In this document: positions 34,330-46,589 of the stretch, one piece after another
Layout: each line of letters starts with the position of its first letter
How positions within the stretch are numbered: the first letter of the stretch is position 1
From: Epiperipatus broadwayi
Lineage: Eukaryota > Onychophora > Udeonychophora > Euonychophora > Peripatidae
Direction: 5' to 3'
DNA: 64,000 nt
Assembly (NCBI GenBank): GCA_028023455.1
Contig: JAQFVV010012394.1
Location: forward strand, 28,663,010 to 28,727,009
Notes under the pieces: generated by a model
Told to the model about the DNA's origin: nothing
Database searches by the model: none
Seen by the model: the letters and a program-made list of their open reading frames with translations, nothing else
Position numbers and translations under genes: made by a program

Positions 34330-35125
34330 GCAAAACTTTTTAAAGTGAGAAGCTAAGAGGGTAAAAGTAAATGGAGATTATTTAAATCTTCTGTATTTTT
34401 CAGATAGTATAATCCTATTTGCAAATAATGCTTTAGAGCTTCAGGAAATGTGAAAGTTATCAAATGGAAATAAGAAAACAAGATTAAAGGTGTTAAAAGA
34501 ACTAAAATAATGTTCAGTGGATTTTCTCAAAAGATAAAATAACGATTGATAATGATGAGGTAGAAGAAGTTAACAATTACAAATATATTAGTCAGGTTTT
34601 TATTACAGATGGAAACATAATGGAATGAAATTAATCATAGAATTAAATTTGGTTAGAGTGCTTTTGATTGATATTAAAAGGAAATTTGCTATGTGTTTAA
34701 AAAGGATGTGTTTTACCAGTTCTTACTTATGAAGCTGAGGTTTGGACACTTAACAGAAGAGCTATAGAGAGACTTAAAAATACTCAAAAAAATGTGGAGA
34801 GATGTATGTTAGGAATAACTAGAAGGGATCAATATAGAAATACATGGACAGATCAAACAGGTATTAGTGACATCATCAAGAAACTGAAATGGAGTTGGAC
34901 TAGCAATATTGCTAGAAGAGATGATAGTAGATGTACAGTTGAAATTTTAAATGGGAATCCAAGAGTTTATAAAAGACCTAGAAAGAGACCACATGTAAGA
35001 TGAATGATGAGATAAGAAAGTGTGCTGAAGTAATGTGGAGAAGAGAGATTAGAGATTGGAGATGAATTGAACTTGGGAGAGAAATTCATCCTGCATTGGA
35101 TCAATAATGGTTCAAAATGATGATG
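34330..35125 (+). mobile_element. RTE-like LINE, RT palm to 3' end, inactive
   Basis: The longest RTE copy. Early part encodes YFSDSIILFANNALELQEM, the palm motif C region in which the expected F/YADD has become FSDS; then TKIMF..F- and NNYKYIS-like blocks, then CVLPVLTY.AE.WTLNRRAI. A 69-codon open part at 34794..35003 includes NIARRDDSR and RPRKRPHVR. Ends with a GATGATGATGATGA microsatellite near 35118. Multiple frameshifts. Confidence 0.7.
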
Positions 35126-35219
35126 ATGATGACATACTTATAGTTATGACACTGGAATGTATTTAAAACATGAAGAAAACAAGATTATGTAAATTTACAT
35201 TTGAGATTTGCGAATGTTA

Positions 35220-35345
35220 GATTTAGCAAGCGGGGAGGGGGGGGAGGCTGAACTGTGCATGAGATTCATAAAATTTAGTAAATTTTTTGATTTTTACTGT
35301 TTTTATTATTTGTTTGTTTACTTTTGTTGTTGTTGTTTATTTACA
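35220..35345. repeat. G-run and T-rich low-complexity spacer between two RTE tails
   Basis: GCGGGGAGGGGGGGGAGG at about 35229, then TTTGTTGTTGTTGTTT-like sequence. No feature beyond composition. Confidence 0.5.
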
Positions 35346-35394
35346 TTGTTTTTGTTAGAATGTTATTGATGTCGGGCACATCATATACCATGGT

Positions 35395-35990
35395 TTCACT
35401 GTATCCACATATATGCTTGAAGAAAACAAAGATTGGTAATCATGAATTAGAAGTCTATAACTACAAATAACTTGTCTGATTAATAATACAGATGGCAACA
35501 CAATAGATGAAATTAACCATAGAATTAAACTTGAATGGAGTGTTTTTGGTAGAAATAACATAGTATTAAAAGGAAATGTTTGTGTTGAAAAGAAAAGTTA
35601 TTAATATGTGTTATGGATCTAAGATGTGGATACTTAAAAGCAGTACAGAAGTTTTAAAACATTCGAATATGTATATTAAAAGTAACAAGAAAAGATTGAA
35701 AACCAAATACATGGATTAAAAAAGTGACAGCTATCACTAACATCTTTGAAAGAATTAAGAGACTGGGATGGATATCTGATAGAAGAGATGATAATATAGA
35801 GATGATCACAAGAGATTTAAAAGACCTAGAGTGAGACCATATGTGAGATTGATGGATAAAATAAGCAAGTTGTGGGTGTGATGTGGAGAAGAGAGTCTGA
35901 GTGTTAGAGAAACTGGATTAAATTTGAAGAGATTCATTCTGCAGTGGATTGATAATAGTTGAAGGTGATAATGATAATACACACACACAT
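35395..35990 (+). mobile_element. RTE-like LINE 3' tail, second copy in tandem
   Basis: Starts in the ...AATCATGAATTAGAAGTCTA block upstream of the RT C-terminus and follows the same order as 34560..35125 (GAAATTAACCATAGAATTAA, GGTAGAAATAAC, GTAACAAGAAAAGATTG, ATGTGGAGAAGAGAG, GTGGATTGATAATAG). Highly broken frame. Ends in ACACAC/ATATAT. Confidence 0.65.
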
Positions 35991-36209
35991 ATATATATAT
36001 ATTGTACTTTAATTTTATTGAAATGCGAAATGATCAGACATGTTCATCTTAATTAATTTATTCTTATTATTTTGATTGCTAGTTTTAAATGTTTGTTTAA
36101 AATTTAATTACCATTTAATTTTTAAAAGAAAATTATTCTATTTTCAGTTATGATTTTCTTTCAGGATGTTGGTAATGAGTGTAATTTGAAGTATTATTTT
36201 TTTTTGTAG

Positions 36210-36306
36210 CTGTTGGAAGATTCTGAAGAAGATACAGAACTTTGGCTGGAAGAAATACAGGAGGCCATTAAACAAGCTAACAGGCATGCAATGGAAGCTG
36301 CTAAAC
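36210..36306 (+). CDS. IQGAP: IQGAP exon g: first half of repeat 4
   Basis: 97 nt, phase 0 in, phase 1 out. Encodes LLEDSEEDTELWLEEIQEAI and KQANRHAMEAAK. It matches the 'LWLDEIQ..I' helix of vertebrate IQGAP1 just before the last coiled-coil repeat. Acceptor TTTTTGTAG, donor GTAAGG. Confidence 0.93.
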
Positions 36307-36954
36307 GTAAGGAAGTTTTTATATCTGCATGAACACGTTAGTAGTCTTTATTTATTTGGTGATTTATTTGTAAATGTCCTCTGACAGAGACAAATAGTCT
36401 CGTAAATGAACTTGCCTTTATGCACACACAAACACACAACTGATTGAGTACATGAATTTTTATTTTTTTTGCATAAGAGTTTTAATTTAAATTTTTAAAT
36501 TATAAAATAATTAATTTTGCTTAAATTATAATTTCAATAAATTTAAACTATCAATAAAGCATTATCTTTTTAACCCCCCCCCCCTTCCGCTCAATCATAT
36601 TTTTTTCTTTCTAATGTCTATCTTTCATTATATATATATATATATATGGGTCTGAAGTTACCTATTATGAAATCTATTTTTAATATTAAGAGTGATTGGC
36701 AGATGTCTCTGAAAGGTGGGAAGTTATATGTCTATATATATTTATGTGATTTTGTTGTAGTTTTTATTTGAGTTCTGTTTGTTTAAATAAATGAAAGCAT
36801 GTCCATTATGAAGAAAATATTATAAATTTTTATTTTGCTAGTATTTTTATTGTTTTTTTAATTCTATTTTATTATAATAACTATTATCATATTGGGTAGT
36901 GTTGTATGTATAAAATATAATAAACACAGTATTATTTTTCCAACATTATATGTA

Positions 36955-37090
36955 AAAACAGGCAAAACTCTCCATACAGTAGTGCCACTCAGTGCAAGCC
37001 AGAGTAATCACTACTGTATAGAGAGTTTTGCCTATTTTAACAGCTTGAGCAAGCATAAGAAATGGTGATCATGTGATATTTAGTGGTTTA
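36955..37090. repeat. family A terminal arms, collapsed inverted pair
   Basis: AGGCAAAACTCTCCATACAG...AGAGTAATCACTACTGTATAG, then GAGAGTTTTGCCTATTTTAA and GGTGATCATGTGATATTTAG: both ends of a family A element brought together with the centre, including the hammerhead, deleted. Confidence 0.55.
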
Positions 37091-37334
37091 AGATTGTATG
37101 TAGTTTCCAGTTTGGTGTTAATAAACATTTCTTCATCCCTTCATTTAATAGATTGCTCAGCCAACACAGTATTTAGTTCATTAGTCAAGATCGGAAATTA
37201 TATATACCATCTCTATATGGATAATAAGAATATATACATAAAAAATAATGTTAAAATAAAAATATTATTTTCTTAAAACCAACTAGGCTAGCTGAATCAG
37301 TAAATCTAAGGAAGGTCACAAAGTGTCAATGAAG

Positions 37335-37675
37335 ATAATAACTTCACATGATCACTATTTCTTATGCTTGCTCATAACTGTTATTAAAACAGGCAAAACT
37401 CTCCATACAGTAGTGCTACTCAATGCAAGCTAGAGTAATCAATGGATTCCAGAAGGCTTGTGCATAAAATCCCCATCTAGTGTCTCCTCATCCAATATCC
37501 CCAGACTAGTTTCTAGCTTGTGACTGTTGAAAATCACAAGCTAGAAACTAATCTGGGGATATTGGATGAGTAGGCACTAAATAGGGATTTTATATACAAG
37601 CCTTCTGGCCTCCATTGATTACTCTGGCTTGCATGAGTGGCAGTACTGTATGGAGAGTTTTGTCTGTTTTAAGAT
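37335..37675. mobile_element. family A inverted dimer with deleted centre
   Basis: Left arm minus and right arm plus, complementary over about 150 bp (CAAAACTCTCCATACAGTAG ... ACTGTATGGAGAGTTTTG; AATGGATTCCAGAAGGC ... GCCTTCTGGCCTCCATT). The arms meet at CACAAGCTAGAAACTA on both strands with only a few bases between (37521..37536), so both CTGANGA cores and stem I 5' strands are lost. A long hairpin would form in the transcript. Confidence 0.65.
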
Positions 37676-37679
37676 AATA

Positions 37680-38450
37680 ACTTCTAATATCGACATTGGT
37701 TAAACTAACTAAAATCCATACGTGAAATATTATTAGATAAATTTAATATTTGCAAAACCAATAAATAGTTAATAATCAGGTCTATGAAATGAATATGGAA
37801 TTCGATTTATGAATTAGGGTGTAGACAACTAAATGGATGATGAAAACAAATAATAATTAAATAATGAAAATGAACGAGCTTAAGAGTGAGGAGAAGAGAA
37901 AGAAAATATATTAGGGTGATGAATGATTAAGATGATGACAGGATAGGAGCCAATGAAGGATGAATCAATTATGATAATGAATTAAGGTACAATGAGATGA
38001 AGAAATAAAAGAAAAGAAAGATCCAGATGAAATATGAGAACAATGTTGATGGTAAAGAATGAGATCCTGAATTATAAAACTAATATTGTGTAAAATGACA
38101 CTAAGATAAAATAAAACAACATATGGATTCCAAGCTTGAGTAAACCAGAATATTTAACCATGAAGTTAAGATAAACTATAAGTTTTAAAAATTAGATAAG
38201 AAATTTACATCTTAAAGTTAAGCTGAATCAATAAAACTGATAACTCGTATCAAAGCACAATAAATAACTTTAGACATAAAAATTGCCTAAATTCAAAATT
38301 ATGATTGCCAACTAGTAATTTACTTTGTCAGGGTTCAAATGACTTAAATATTACTATTTTATAAGATATACTTGGGTCATTGAGAAAGATTTTGCCACTA
38401 CCCAAATATACAAACAAAGACAGCTCATAAAACAAAATAGAATTAATAAA
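37680..38450. other. intronic sequence without recognised features
   Basis: A/G-rich, with many ATGATGAA-like words at 37810..38060. No ORF or repeat partner recognised. Confidence 0.35.
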
Positions 38451-38454
38451 GAAT

Positions 38455-38958
38455 ACTTGTTGGAATGCTTTTGGTAGAAATAACTTGATCCTAAAAGGAA
38501 ATATGCCTATGTGTTTGAAAAGGAAAATTTTTAATAAATGTTTTTTACCAGTTCTTACTTATGGATCTGAGACTTGGATACTTAATAGAAGAGCAATACG
38601 GAGACTTCAGATCACTCAAAGAAGTATAGAAAGATGGGATCGAAAGTGCAATATATGGGTAAGAGAACAAACAGGTGTTACTGATCTCATTGAAAAAATT
38701 AAAAGACTGAAGTGGAGTCAAGCTGGACATATTGCTAGAAGAGATGATAATAGATGGACAATTGAAATCTTAAACTGGATTTCAAGAGATTGTAAAAGAC
38801 CCAGAAAGAGACCATATGTGAGATGGATGGAAGAAATAAGAAAGTGTGCAGGGGTGATGTGGATAAGAGAAGCTAAAGATCGGAGAAGGTGGATTGAACT
38901 TGGAGAGACTTTCATCGAGCAATGGATTGATAATGGTTGGTGATGATGATGATGATTT
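38455..38958 (+). mobile_element. RTE-like LINE 3' tail with a 152-codon open frame
   Basis: The best-preserved copy. Open frame 38485..38943 encodes the post-RT C-terminus: MILKGNMPMCLKRKIFNKC, LTYGSETWILNRRAIRRLQ, VTDLIEKIKRLKWSQAGHIA, RRDDNRWTIEIL, RPRKRPYVRWMEEIRKCAG and a W-rich end. A TGA and a (GATGAT)n tract follow directly, as in RTE-clade elements that end in microsatellites. It lacks endonuclease and RT motifs, so it is 5'-truncated. The intact frame suggests a young insertion. Confidence 0.8.
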
Positions 38959-38959
38959 G

Positions 38960-40750
38960 GCAATCCCAGTACTAACAATAATATGAACTTTAAGCTTTAT
39001 AAAGTACAAATAAATTATTAATAAAGCAAACACAATAACTTACAAACCTACTGTTATTACTAACTATGGGCAATATGATCAAGATTAGTGAATGATGTAT
39101 CTAATGATCCAAATAAACAGGTTATTCCAAAACTAATAGATCATTAAAATATTATTTAAAATAAGACATGGGCTTAAGATCAACAGTGTTCTGATCAATA
39201 AGCCATAAATTCTAAATGTACTTTAAATGTAAGAGCTTACCAAAATCATTGTGATATGTTAATGTGTAATAAAATATACTGTATTGATGGATGATGACTT
39301 TAAGACAATAATATAATGTGTTGGTAGCAATAACAATAATACTATGGAGGATGATTAGCAATAAGGCCACAGACAACTAAATATATGTTCAAATAACAAG
39401 ATTTATGTATACTATTTACAATTTTATACAATAAAAGTAAATAACCGAAAACATGTATATTTAGGAAACAATATAAAACAAGGTATATTCATTTGGTTAC
39501 AGGTATATTCTCTTTAGGTTTATTAACAGTTTTGATGCACTGATGTGTCTAGTAACTGTAATTCATAACACCCATCTATAGTATGCTATTGAGAGCTTTA
39601 AGTATAACTAAACTTTAATAATAAGTAATATGATAATTGATCTACGAAGCACAAATGACAATTATTATTTAATTTCAGCAATCAATTATGTGAATATGGG
39701 AACAGACACCAGAAGTCAAATATATACGGGATACTAAACTTTGCCAATATCCACAGAATAATCATCTTAACTATTGAAATATCTTACCGATCTATAGCCA
39801 AACTACTGCTTGATGGAAATAAAATGGCATTGCATACGTGTTATCTCTTTTTATGTCGTATACAAGATAAGTTTTAAAATGATTAATAAATTTTGTTGGT
39901 TTGCTTGTAAACTGTTTACAAGGTACCACAGCACAATACGTACACTATTTTATTTAGTTAAACACTATAGATAAACAAGTGCCCCTATCTTATCGTTGCC
40001 ATACAATTTTAAAACACCAAGAACTTCACCATACATGGTGGAAAATAACTAGACATCATCATGAGGGATCAGACAATAAAGAAAAGCTCTTCTGAACAGC
40101 ATTATAATTATATAACAATATGGCAGATTCCGATACCTTTTTCCTAGGTACAAAATGTGTGGATATCGTCTCAACACAGGGAAACAGAATGCGTACCATG
40201 AAAATAATCCTCTCTAGGAATTAAACTACACCAGCTAAGCATAAAATAATTATAAGCCTCAACAGTATAATCCTCCCATGGAATAAGCAGTGGGAAAGTA
40301 TACATCATCTACCAATGCTTAATGTCAATGAGAAATTAAGATTTACTTTTTTTCTCTCTGCATCCATTGAATAAATTTATTTTGATCGAATCAAATACTC
40401 AAAGCTATATTAGAGATAAAGTTAAGCAAAACTTATGTTATTATTATTTTTCATTATTGAGTTTCTATTGATATTGTAAAGAAAAATTGTTAACCATTAA
40501 ATATTTATTTATTATGGTATATAAACACAGAGATGCCTCAGTATACACTGTATGAATGTATTGTTTTAAAATCATAGATGGTTCACCAATGGTTAGCTCT
40601 TTGAAGAGTAGTTGCTTTCAAAATATTACAGATATATAAATAGCTTTATTATTAATTATTATCAAAAATGAAAATAATTAATTCCAATATGCTATTACTT
40701 CATATAAATTACAACAAAAGAAAAAAAATACATAAATCAGCTAATATAAA
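38960..40750. other. intronic sequence without recognised features
   Basis: AT-rich sequence with no open frame over 60 codons and no repeat partner I could see. Confidence 0.35.
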
Positions 40751-40858
40751 TATATATTAATCATACATATTTCGGCACACGGTTTTAATGCCCTTTTCAA
40801 AAGGTGACTAAACCATGTGCCGAAAAAAGCATTTTATGTAGGATTAATATATATTTTA
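40750..40858. repeat. inverted repeat with CGGCACA arms
   Basis: TTTCGGCACACGGTTTTAAT (40770) and ...TAAACCATGTGCCGAAA (to 40828) are inverted, with outer ATTAATCATACATA / TAGGATTAATATAT also complementary. The minus strand has GCCGAAAT after a GGGCATT..GTGCC region, reminiscent of decayed Penelope-type terminal ribozymes, but no intact core. Confidence 0.45.
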
Positions 40859-40859
40859 A

Positions 40860-43000
40860 CTGTTTTATATGATTTTTTTTGTTGTTGTAATTATATCTGT
40901 GTACACTACTTCAATTATACAATATCCAAAAAAAAAAAAAAATGTAAATAAACAAAAAAAGTGTAAATAAACAAAAAAATAAAAACATTTCAGTGTGAAA
41001 ATGAAATAAATTTCACAAAATGTTAGAAACTATTTTCATCTGGAATCCCATAGCGATGATATTTTATGAATAATGTTTTTTGGATAACTATTAATAACTA
41101 CATTATTATTTTTTAACATTTTTTTTATATTATAATCTTAATTTATATCTGCATGTTATATACATAAAAAGCATCTGTGTTATTTATATGTGAGTGTTGG
41201 AATATACTGTATACTTGCAGTTCAATAAATAATACTTATTCTATTGTAATCTAAGCTTATCATCATAACATGAATGACTATATATGATGTATGCAAGAGG
41301 TGCCTGGAACATAGTATAGCAGATGTTGTGCTTCCACTGTATTTCAAAATGTAAAATAACCTGAATGAAAAGTGATTACAATAAATTAATTTTTTGTGAA
41401 ATGCCATATTGTGTGTGTGTACACACACACCCAAATACACAAACTTCAGTTAAAACTATTTATGTTGAGCTGATTTGTTATGATGTTAATGTTTATCGAT
41501 TCATTTGTCCAAGGTATTTAAAAAATTTAAGATATGTTTATTTAATAATATTTATTAATTAAATAATTGATTATATTTCACATATAACAAAGTAATGTTT
41601 ATATTGAGCTAAAACTCAGAAAATGTGAAGCTATAATAATAAACAAAATATAAAGGCTAAGCACTTTCAGGAACGTCTATATATAAAATGGAAGGGCTGG
41701 TAAAACATTGTGTATAAACGTAGTGTACTCAAATTTATGCAATGTATTTAAATGGTCCATTTTTTAGAAGTGGAAAAGCACGATTCTTTCCAATTGATGG
41801 CGTTGGCATCATCTGCTATAAAGCATGCCTCCTTTACCTTACATTTTACATCGTTCCGCTTTTTGCAAAGTATTTCTGCTGATGTGGGTTCAAACTCATG
41901 GCCAGTAGACCTTTGGTGCTTCTAATGCTTAATTAAAAAGCTTTATATATATATAATTGTGACCTATAGAAGTGTTTTTTTTGAATAATGATATTTGCTT
42001 AAGAAGTGCATGTTATTTGAAATATTTTCATGGATGGCCTAGTATCCAAATTATGAAAACCTTGCATTTAAAATAAATTTAAGCAATAAAATAGTGAAGA
42101 CTTTTTGAATAATGAATATGTGATTATTAAAGTTTTATTTGTCTAATGAATGGCTCCCTCGCCTCCTTTTTTTCTCACTTTATCATTCGAAGTAGAATTC
42201 TTGATTGATTAGTGTGAAAATTATCTAAGAGGGAAGATAAAAACAATTTGCTCTCTCATTTAAAAGTAACTGATGATATAGTAAATTACTATTTGAAATT
42301 AACATTTTTTTTTATAAATTTATATATGAAAATTTTATAATTTAATAAAAATTTGCTGTATAAAACATCTTCATTAGTATGTCAGAGCTGTGTTTCAATT
42401 TCTGGAATGCATCCTAAGCAATAAATGAGATGAATATGTGTGTTTGTGTATATTTATATAGACTTGAGCATTATTACACTTACACTTATTTTATATATAT
42501 ATATATATATATGAAACAGCAATATATGAATATGCTACCCAACAAGAATTCTCAAGTCAAACCCAGAGAGTTATTTTAAAATATTTGTAAACACCCACTT
42601 TCTCAGATCAGACATAAGATAGTTATTTTTATCTAACAATCTCATTTTTATATTTGATGGATAGATCACTCATCGATATTTGAAAGGGGTGATATTAAAA
42701 TTATTTCCTGTTTATTATTTGAATCTGTAAATTGGCTTCATTAATAAATTACAAAAACTGCTACCAGTGTAAAACTTTTACTACATTTAAATATAGATGA
42801 TTGATTTATCCACATACCCACTCCTGTATAAGAATGTGATTGTTAGATAAAATTGGATTATCTTTTGTCTAATTAGTTAATTATCATTGATAGGAATATG
42901 TGGGCATTATTTGTAAATATATTAAAATTACTAATTATGGTAGCATATTCAGACATATATTTAATAGAAGTAATTTATTTAGAAGCTTATTAATATATTA
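40860..43000. other. intronic sequence without recognised features
   Basis: AT-rich with a short (GT)n/(CA)n palindrome near 41410..41430 and ATAT tracts. A GC-richer patch at 41775..41925 has no identifiable coding frame. Confidence 0.35.
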
Positions 43001-43305
43001 CTGTTATTAAAACAGGCAAAACTCTCCATACAGTAGTGCCACCTAGTGCCAACCAGAGTAATCAATGGATACCAGAAGGCTTGTGCATAAAATTCCTATC
43101 TAGTGTCTAGTCATCCAGTATCCCCAAACTAGTTTCTCAGATCCAAAGCTTCTCACTGACGAAGGCCACAAGTCAGAAACTAGTCTGGAGATATTGGATG
43201 AGTAGGCACTAGATAGGGATTTTATGCACAAGCCTTCTGGCATCCATTGATTACTCTGGTTGGCACTGAGTGGCACTACTGTATGGAGAGTTCTGCCTGT
43301 TTAAT
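43000..43305 (+). mobile_element. family A element, partial inverted dimer
   Basis: Left minus arm AACAGGCAAAACTCTCCATA..., truncated at CCCAAACTAGTTTCTCAG, is joined to a plus unit with the hammerhead at 43150 and a complementary right arm ending GGAGAGTTCTGCCTGTTTAA. Confidence 0.65.
43150..43191 (+). ncRNA. hammerhead ribozyme-like motif, family A
   Basis: CTGACGA and GAAAC intact, ACTAGT palindrome and AGTC cleavage site present. Stem I TTCTCA/TGGAGA has one mismatch and two wobbles; stem II has one C-to-T change (GGC/GTC). Probably weak. Confidence 0.5.
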
Positions 43306-44034
43306 ATATATATATATTGTGATTTGCACATAAATGTATACTAAAAAAAAAAGAAAAAAATTGATTCAATAACAGCATCTGTTTTCTTTTTTACCCCCCC
43401 CCCCCAGTAAAATTTTACTTTCAATTTTGACATGGAAAACACTAGAATTCTTCATATGAAAGGAAATGATAAATAAATGAAAAATCAAAATGACAGTTTA
43501 TGAATAGAAATAAGAAATATTTAATTAATGTACAAAATGCAAATGTTAAAATTCATGAATTTTTGGGTATCGCAAGATTATGTTTACTTCAGCCAAATTT
43601 AAAAGTTTTCCAATAGAGAAAAGTTATCAAATAACTGAAAATATATCTGTAATATATAATATACATATAATATTGAGTTTTCTCTTCCCTTGTGTTTGTA
43701 ATTCAAATTTGCATACATTTATTTTTCTGCATAACAAAGTGGTTTCTTTCTTCTTTATAACCTAAAACTGAGTGCACTTTTGGCAATGTTCACCATATTG
43801 TATTTAGATGGTAAATGTTTTGTCAGATAGAATTTACTTGTTTGCAATTAATCGAATCATTTATTTATATATTGGTAACACTCTGCTTTATAAAACAAAG
43901 ATTATTATTTTTTAATTTTTTTTTTTGTAAATATTTAATAATTTATGTTTATAACAAGTTGTTTTATTAAATTTTTTTAACCAGATAATTAAGATTTAAA
44001 AAAATATAAGCTTAAAAATTTTGTAAAATTTTAG

Positions 44035-44202
44035 TGGGAGCAGCAATGGCCGCTATCAATCAGGCTATTGATCAAGAAGATTCTGCATCTTTAATGACAG
44101 CTCTTAATAATCCTGATGCTGGTCTGTATAGTGTCACTCCTGAGTGCATCAACAACTACCACACTGACCTTCAAGCAGCAAGAGAAGTGAAGATAGGAAA
44201 AG
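44035..44202 (+). CDS. IQGAP: IQGAP exon h: second half of repeat 4
   Basis: 168 nt, phase 1 in, phase 1 out. Encodes LGAAMAAINQAIDQEDSASL, NNPDAGLYSVTPECINNYH and TDLQAAREVKIGKG. This closely follows vertebrate IQGAP1 ('SPDVGLYGVIPECGETYHSDL'). It joins in phase to the WW exon, giving GKGDPNSEWAEC. Acceptor TTTTAG, donor GTAAGA. Confidence 0.95.
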
Positions 44203-44379
44203 GTAAGAATAAAATATTTGGAACAATACATTTTTTTTATTGTATTTTTTCTTTCTATATATATACAAAGGGACTCATGCAGTAGTTAGAACATCTGCCT
44301 TTTATATCATCATGTAGGATTTGAACTCGTATGAAATTTAGAAAAAATTTCAGGTATTTTTATTAATCTACTAGCTATT

Positions 44380-44615
44380 TAACCTTACAAGATTGCGATG
44401 AAAACAGTTATAGTGGAAGTCACATATATCCGAGAGATACATTCATTATTTATTATGTGTTAAAATGTGAAAATAAATTAAAAAATACTGCAGTTATCTT
44501 TATTATATAATAAAATGCTTGATTTTTTTATTTAATTTTACTTACAATCTCAGCACGGTGAGCAAAGACTGGTTTATATATTGTAACGGGATATATATAT
44601 ATGCGTTACATTTAA
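44380..44615. repeat. repeat related to 47340..47900
   Basis: Shares TCAGCACGGTGAGCAAAGAC (47464: TCAGCACAGTGAGGAAAGAC), GGTTTATATA and the GAGAGAT..ATTCATTAT..ATGTG.TAAAATGTGAAAA block with 47700..47860. Ends near TATGCGTTACATTTAAATTC, an LTR-end-like motif. Family unknown. Confidence 0.4.
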
Positions 44616-44879
44616 ATTCTAATATGTAATGTTTTGTAAATATTTAATACTGAATTAAAAACACACACGTTCAAAATGCACAAATAACGAATTATTAATT
44701 TATTAATGTTTGATTTAAATATTAAAATAAGCTTTTAAAAAATTATAGAATCGAAACAAAGATACTAAATCTTTAAATAAAGTATAAAATAAAAACCTTT
44801 TTAATAATAGTGAAGATTTTTTTAATTTTTAAATATAAAAATTACAAACAGATCCTTAAGGCAAAATGACAATTAAAAA

Positions 44880-45300
44880 AATGAGTACGAAATAGATAAG
44901 AGTTCCCGCCCAGAGATAGAGACACAGACCTCAGTGGAAAACCCAAAATCTTACCTTGGATGCAAACCCAATAAAATACAGACATGAAATATATTTGATG
45001 AATCCTGCATTCCAGAGATAAGGTACCTGAGGACTATAAAAAGAAATCCAAAACAATAATTAAGAAGTTAGAGAGAGAATTAGAATTTGGAATTCGTTTC
45101 GTGGTTGCTGAAAAGTTAAAATAAATATTGTCACTGTTACCAAAAATGTAATCTGTGTAATCGTGCTTCCTTCGGTGCGGCCGGCCGAAGGCAGCTTTCA
45201 TCTCCACGGATCCCAAAATTGAACCACGGATCCCGTCTTCAGAAATCTTCATAAGTCTTCATAGATCTTCGTCACGAAGGAACGAGCTCGGTCAAAGGAA
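44880..45300. other. GC-richer patch with a strong small hairpin
   Basis: CCTTCGG (45169..45175) pairs with CCGAAGG (45185..45191) around TGCGGCCGG; GAACCACGGATCC and a CTTCATA.. repeat follow. The 72-codon minus ORF here is without family resemblance. May be an LTR or leader of an unidentified retroelement. Confidence 0.3.
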
Positions 45301-45779
45301 AGTATAATTTATAAATAATTGAAATATGAAATATAAACTCTTAAATTTAAGATCTTCGAACTTTATTTGTTTCTAAAATGAACTATAAACTTTCTTTCCT
45401 GAACAAACCTGAACTTTATCTTTTATAAACTTTGCCATTTTAAACTCTGATCAAAAGTTAACGTAATCTCTTAAAATATATGTATTGTTTTTTTATTATT
45501 CATGTTTAATAAGATTTGTTTGTAATGGGGCGGGGGTTTGCTATTGCAAACGAATTTAAAGATGAAAATACTTATCATTGTTTGTGCATTATTAAATTTT
45601 AAAAATATGTCAAAAATATTATTTGTGTAAACAAGAAAAAAAATAAGTTGAATGCAATATCATTTTAAAATGATTTAAAACTGTAAACTAAATATTTTTT
45701 TTATTAAATTAATAAAATGATTTAAATGTTAGTTGAGTGTAGATGGCTGCTACACTAGTTTAAATATGTTACTTTTAAA

Positions 45780-46310
45780 GAGGGTTTTGATTTCGGACTA
45801 TTTGTTTCGTAGTTGTGTCAGTGCTGGTGGAGAGATATATAGACGTTTATATTAATGTAATGGGAAGTGTGTTAGCACCTAAGGCGACGAGTCCAGCTGA
45901 ATGCATGATAGTCATATCGTTGAAATGGATGCAGACGTATTTCCTGCGCCATTGACCCATTCCAGTTCTATGGATTGAGAAGATAAGTCGGCAAGATAAG
46001 ACTGCTCTCTCATCCATACGCAGCGTTTTTCTCTTATTATTACATACATGATTCCTTCGCCAGATAGAAACACATTCCTATATTGGTTGAAGCTCATGTT
46101 TTCACCAATAATATCACGCTGTTCAGATGCACATTCCTGTCGGCGTAATTCTATGCTAACATGTTCATATTGCAATGGTTGCTAATATATATCTGGAAGC
46201 GAGCATTGGTGTGGCTGCGGACTTTTAGCCTCGGAATCAAATGTTTGAAAGTCTTTTAGGTGCGTGGTCTGGGTAGCTCATCTATACTCAACATTTCTAA
46301 GATTAAAAAT
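45780..46310 (-). other. unrecognised patch with an 87-codon minus-strand frame
   Basis: Composition is less AT-rich; the minus frame 46175..45912 is charged (RRQECASEQRD...REKR) but I cannot assign it. Possibly part of a mobile element. Confidence 0.25.
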
Positions 46311-46589
46311 AAAAGTTAAAAACAAATAAAATAATAACTAATGAAACAGAATAAAACAACTTTCTTCTTCTGTTGTAAAAATTATTTTTTTTAAAGTTTG
46401 TGCGTTATTAATTATATACGTAAATAAAATCTTTTTTGTGTTATTAATACTGACAGTGATTATTTTTATTATTCTTTATTATTAAAAATATATTTAATAA
46501 ATGTTTTAAACCTCTGCTACTCTATGAGCTAGTTACTAGGGCTGGCGGTCGTGATCTTATCAGCGCATATCTGTCTACATTATAAATTT

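Noticed and set aside
38545-39033. Minus-strand frames opposite the RTE tail (61, 86 and 83 codons)
   Set aside because: Antisense shadows of the 152-codon RTE frame; rich in Ser, His and Leu from the reverse of repeats such as GATGATGAT.
36578-43410. Poly(C) runs at about 36578 and 43397 as regulatory G-quadruplex sites
   Set aside because: Single homopolymer tracts of about 10 bases, common in such introns; no further structure.
45169-45191. CCTTCGG...CCGAAGG hairpin as a terminator
   Set aside because: No transcription unit or T-tract in a relevant position; bacterial-type terminators are not expected here.
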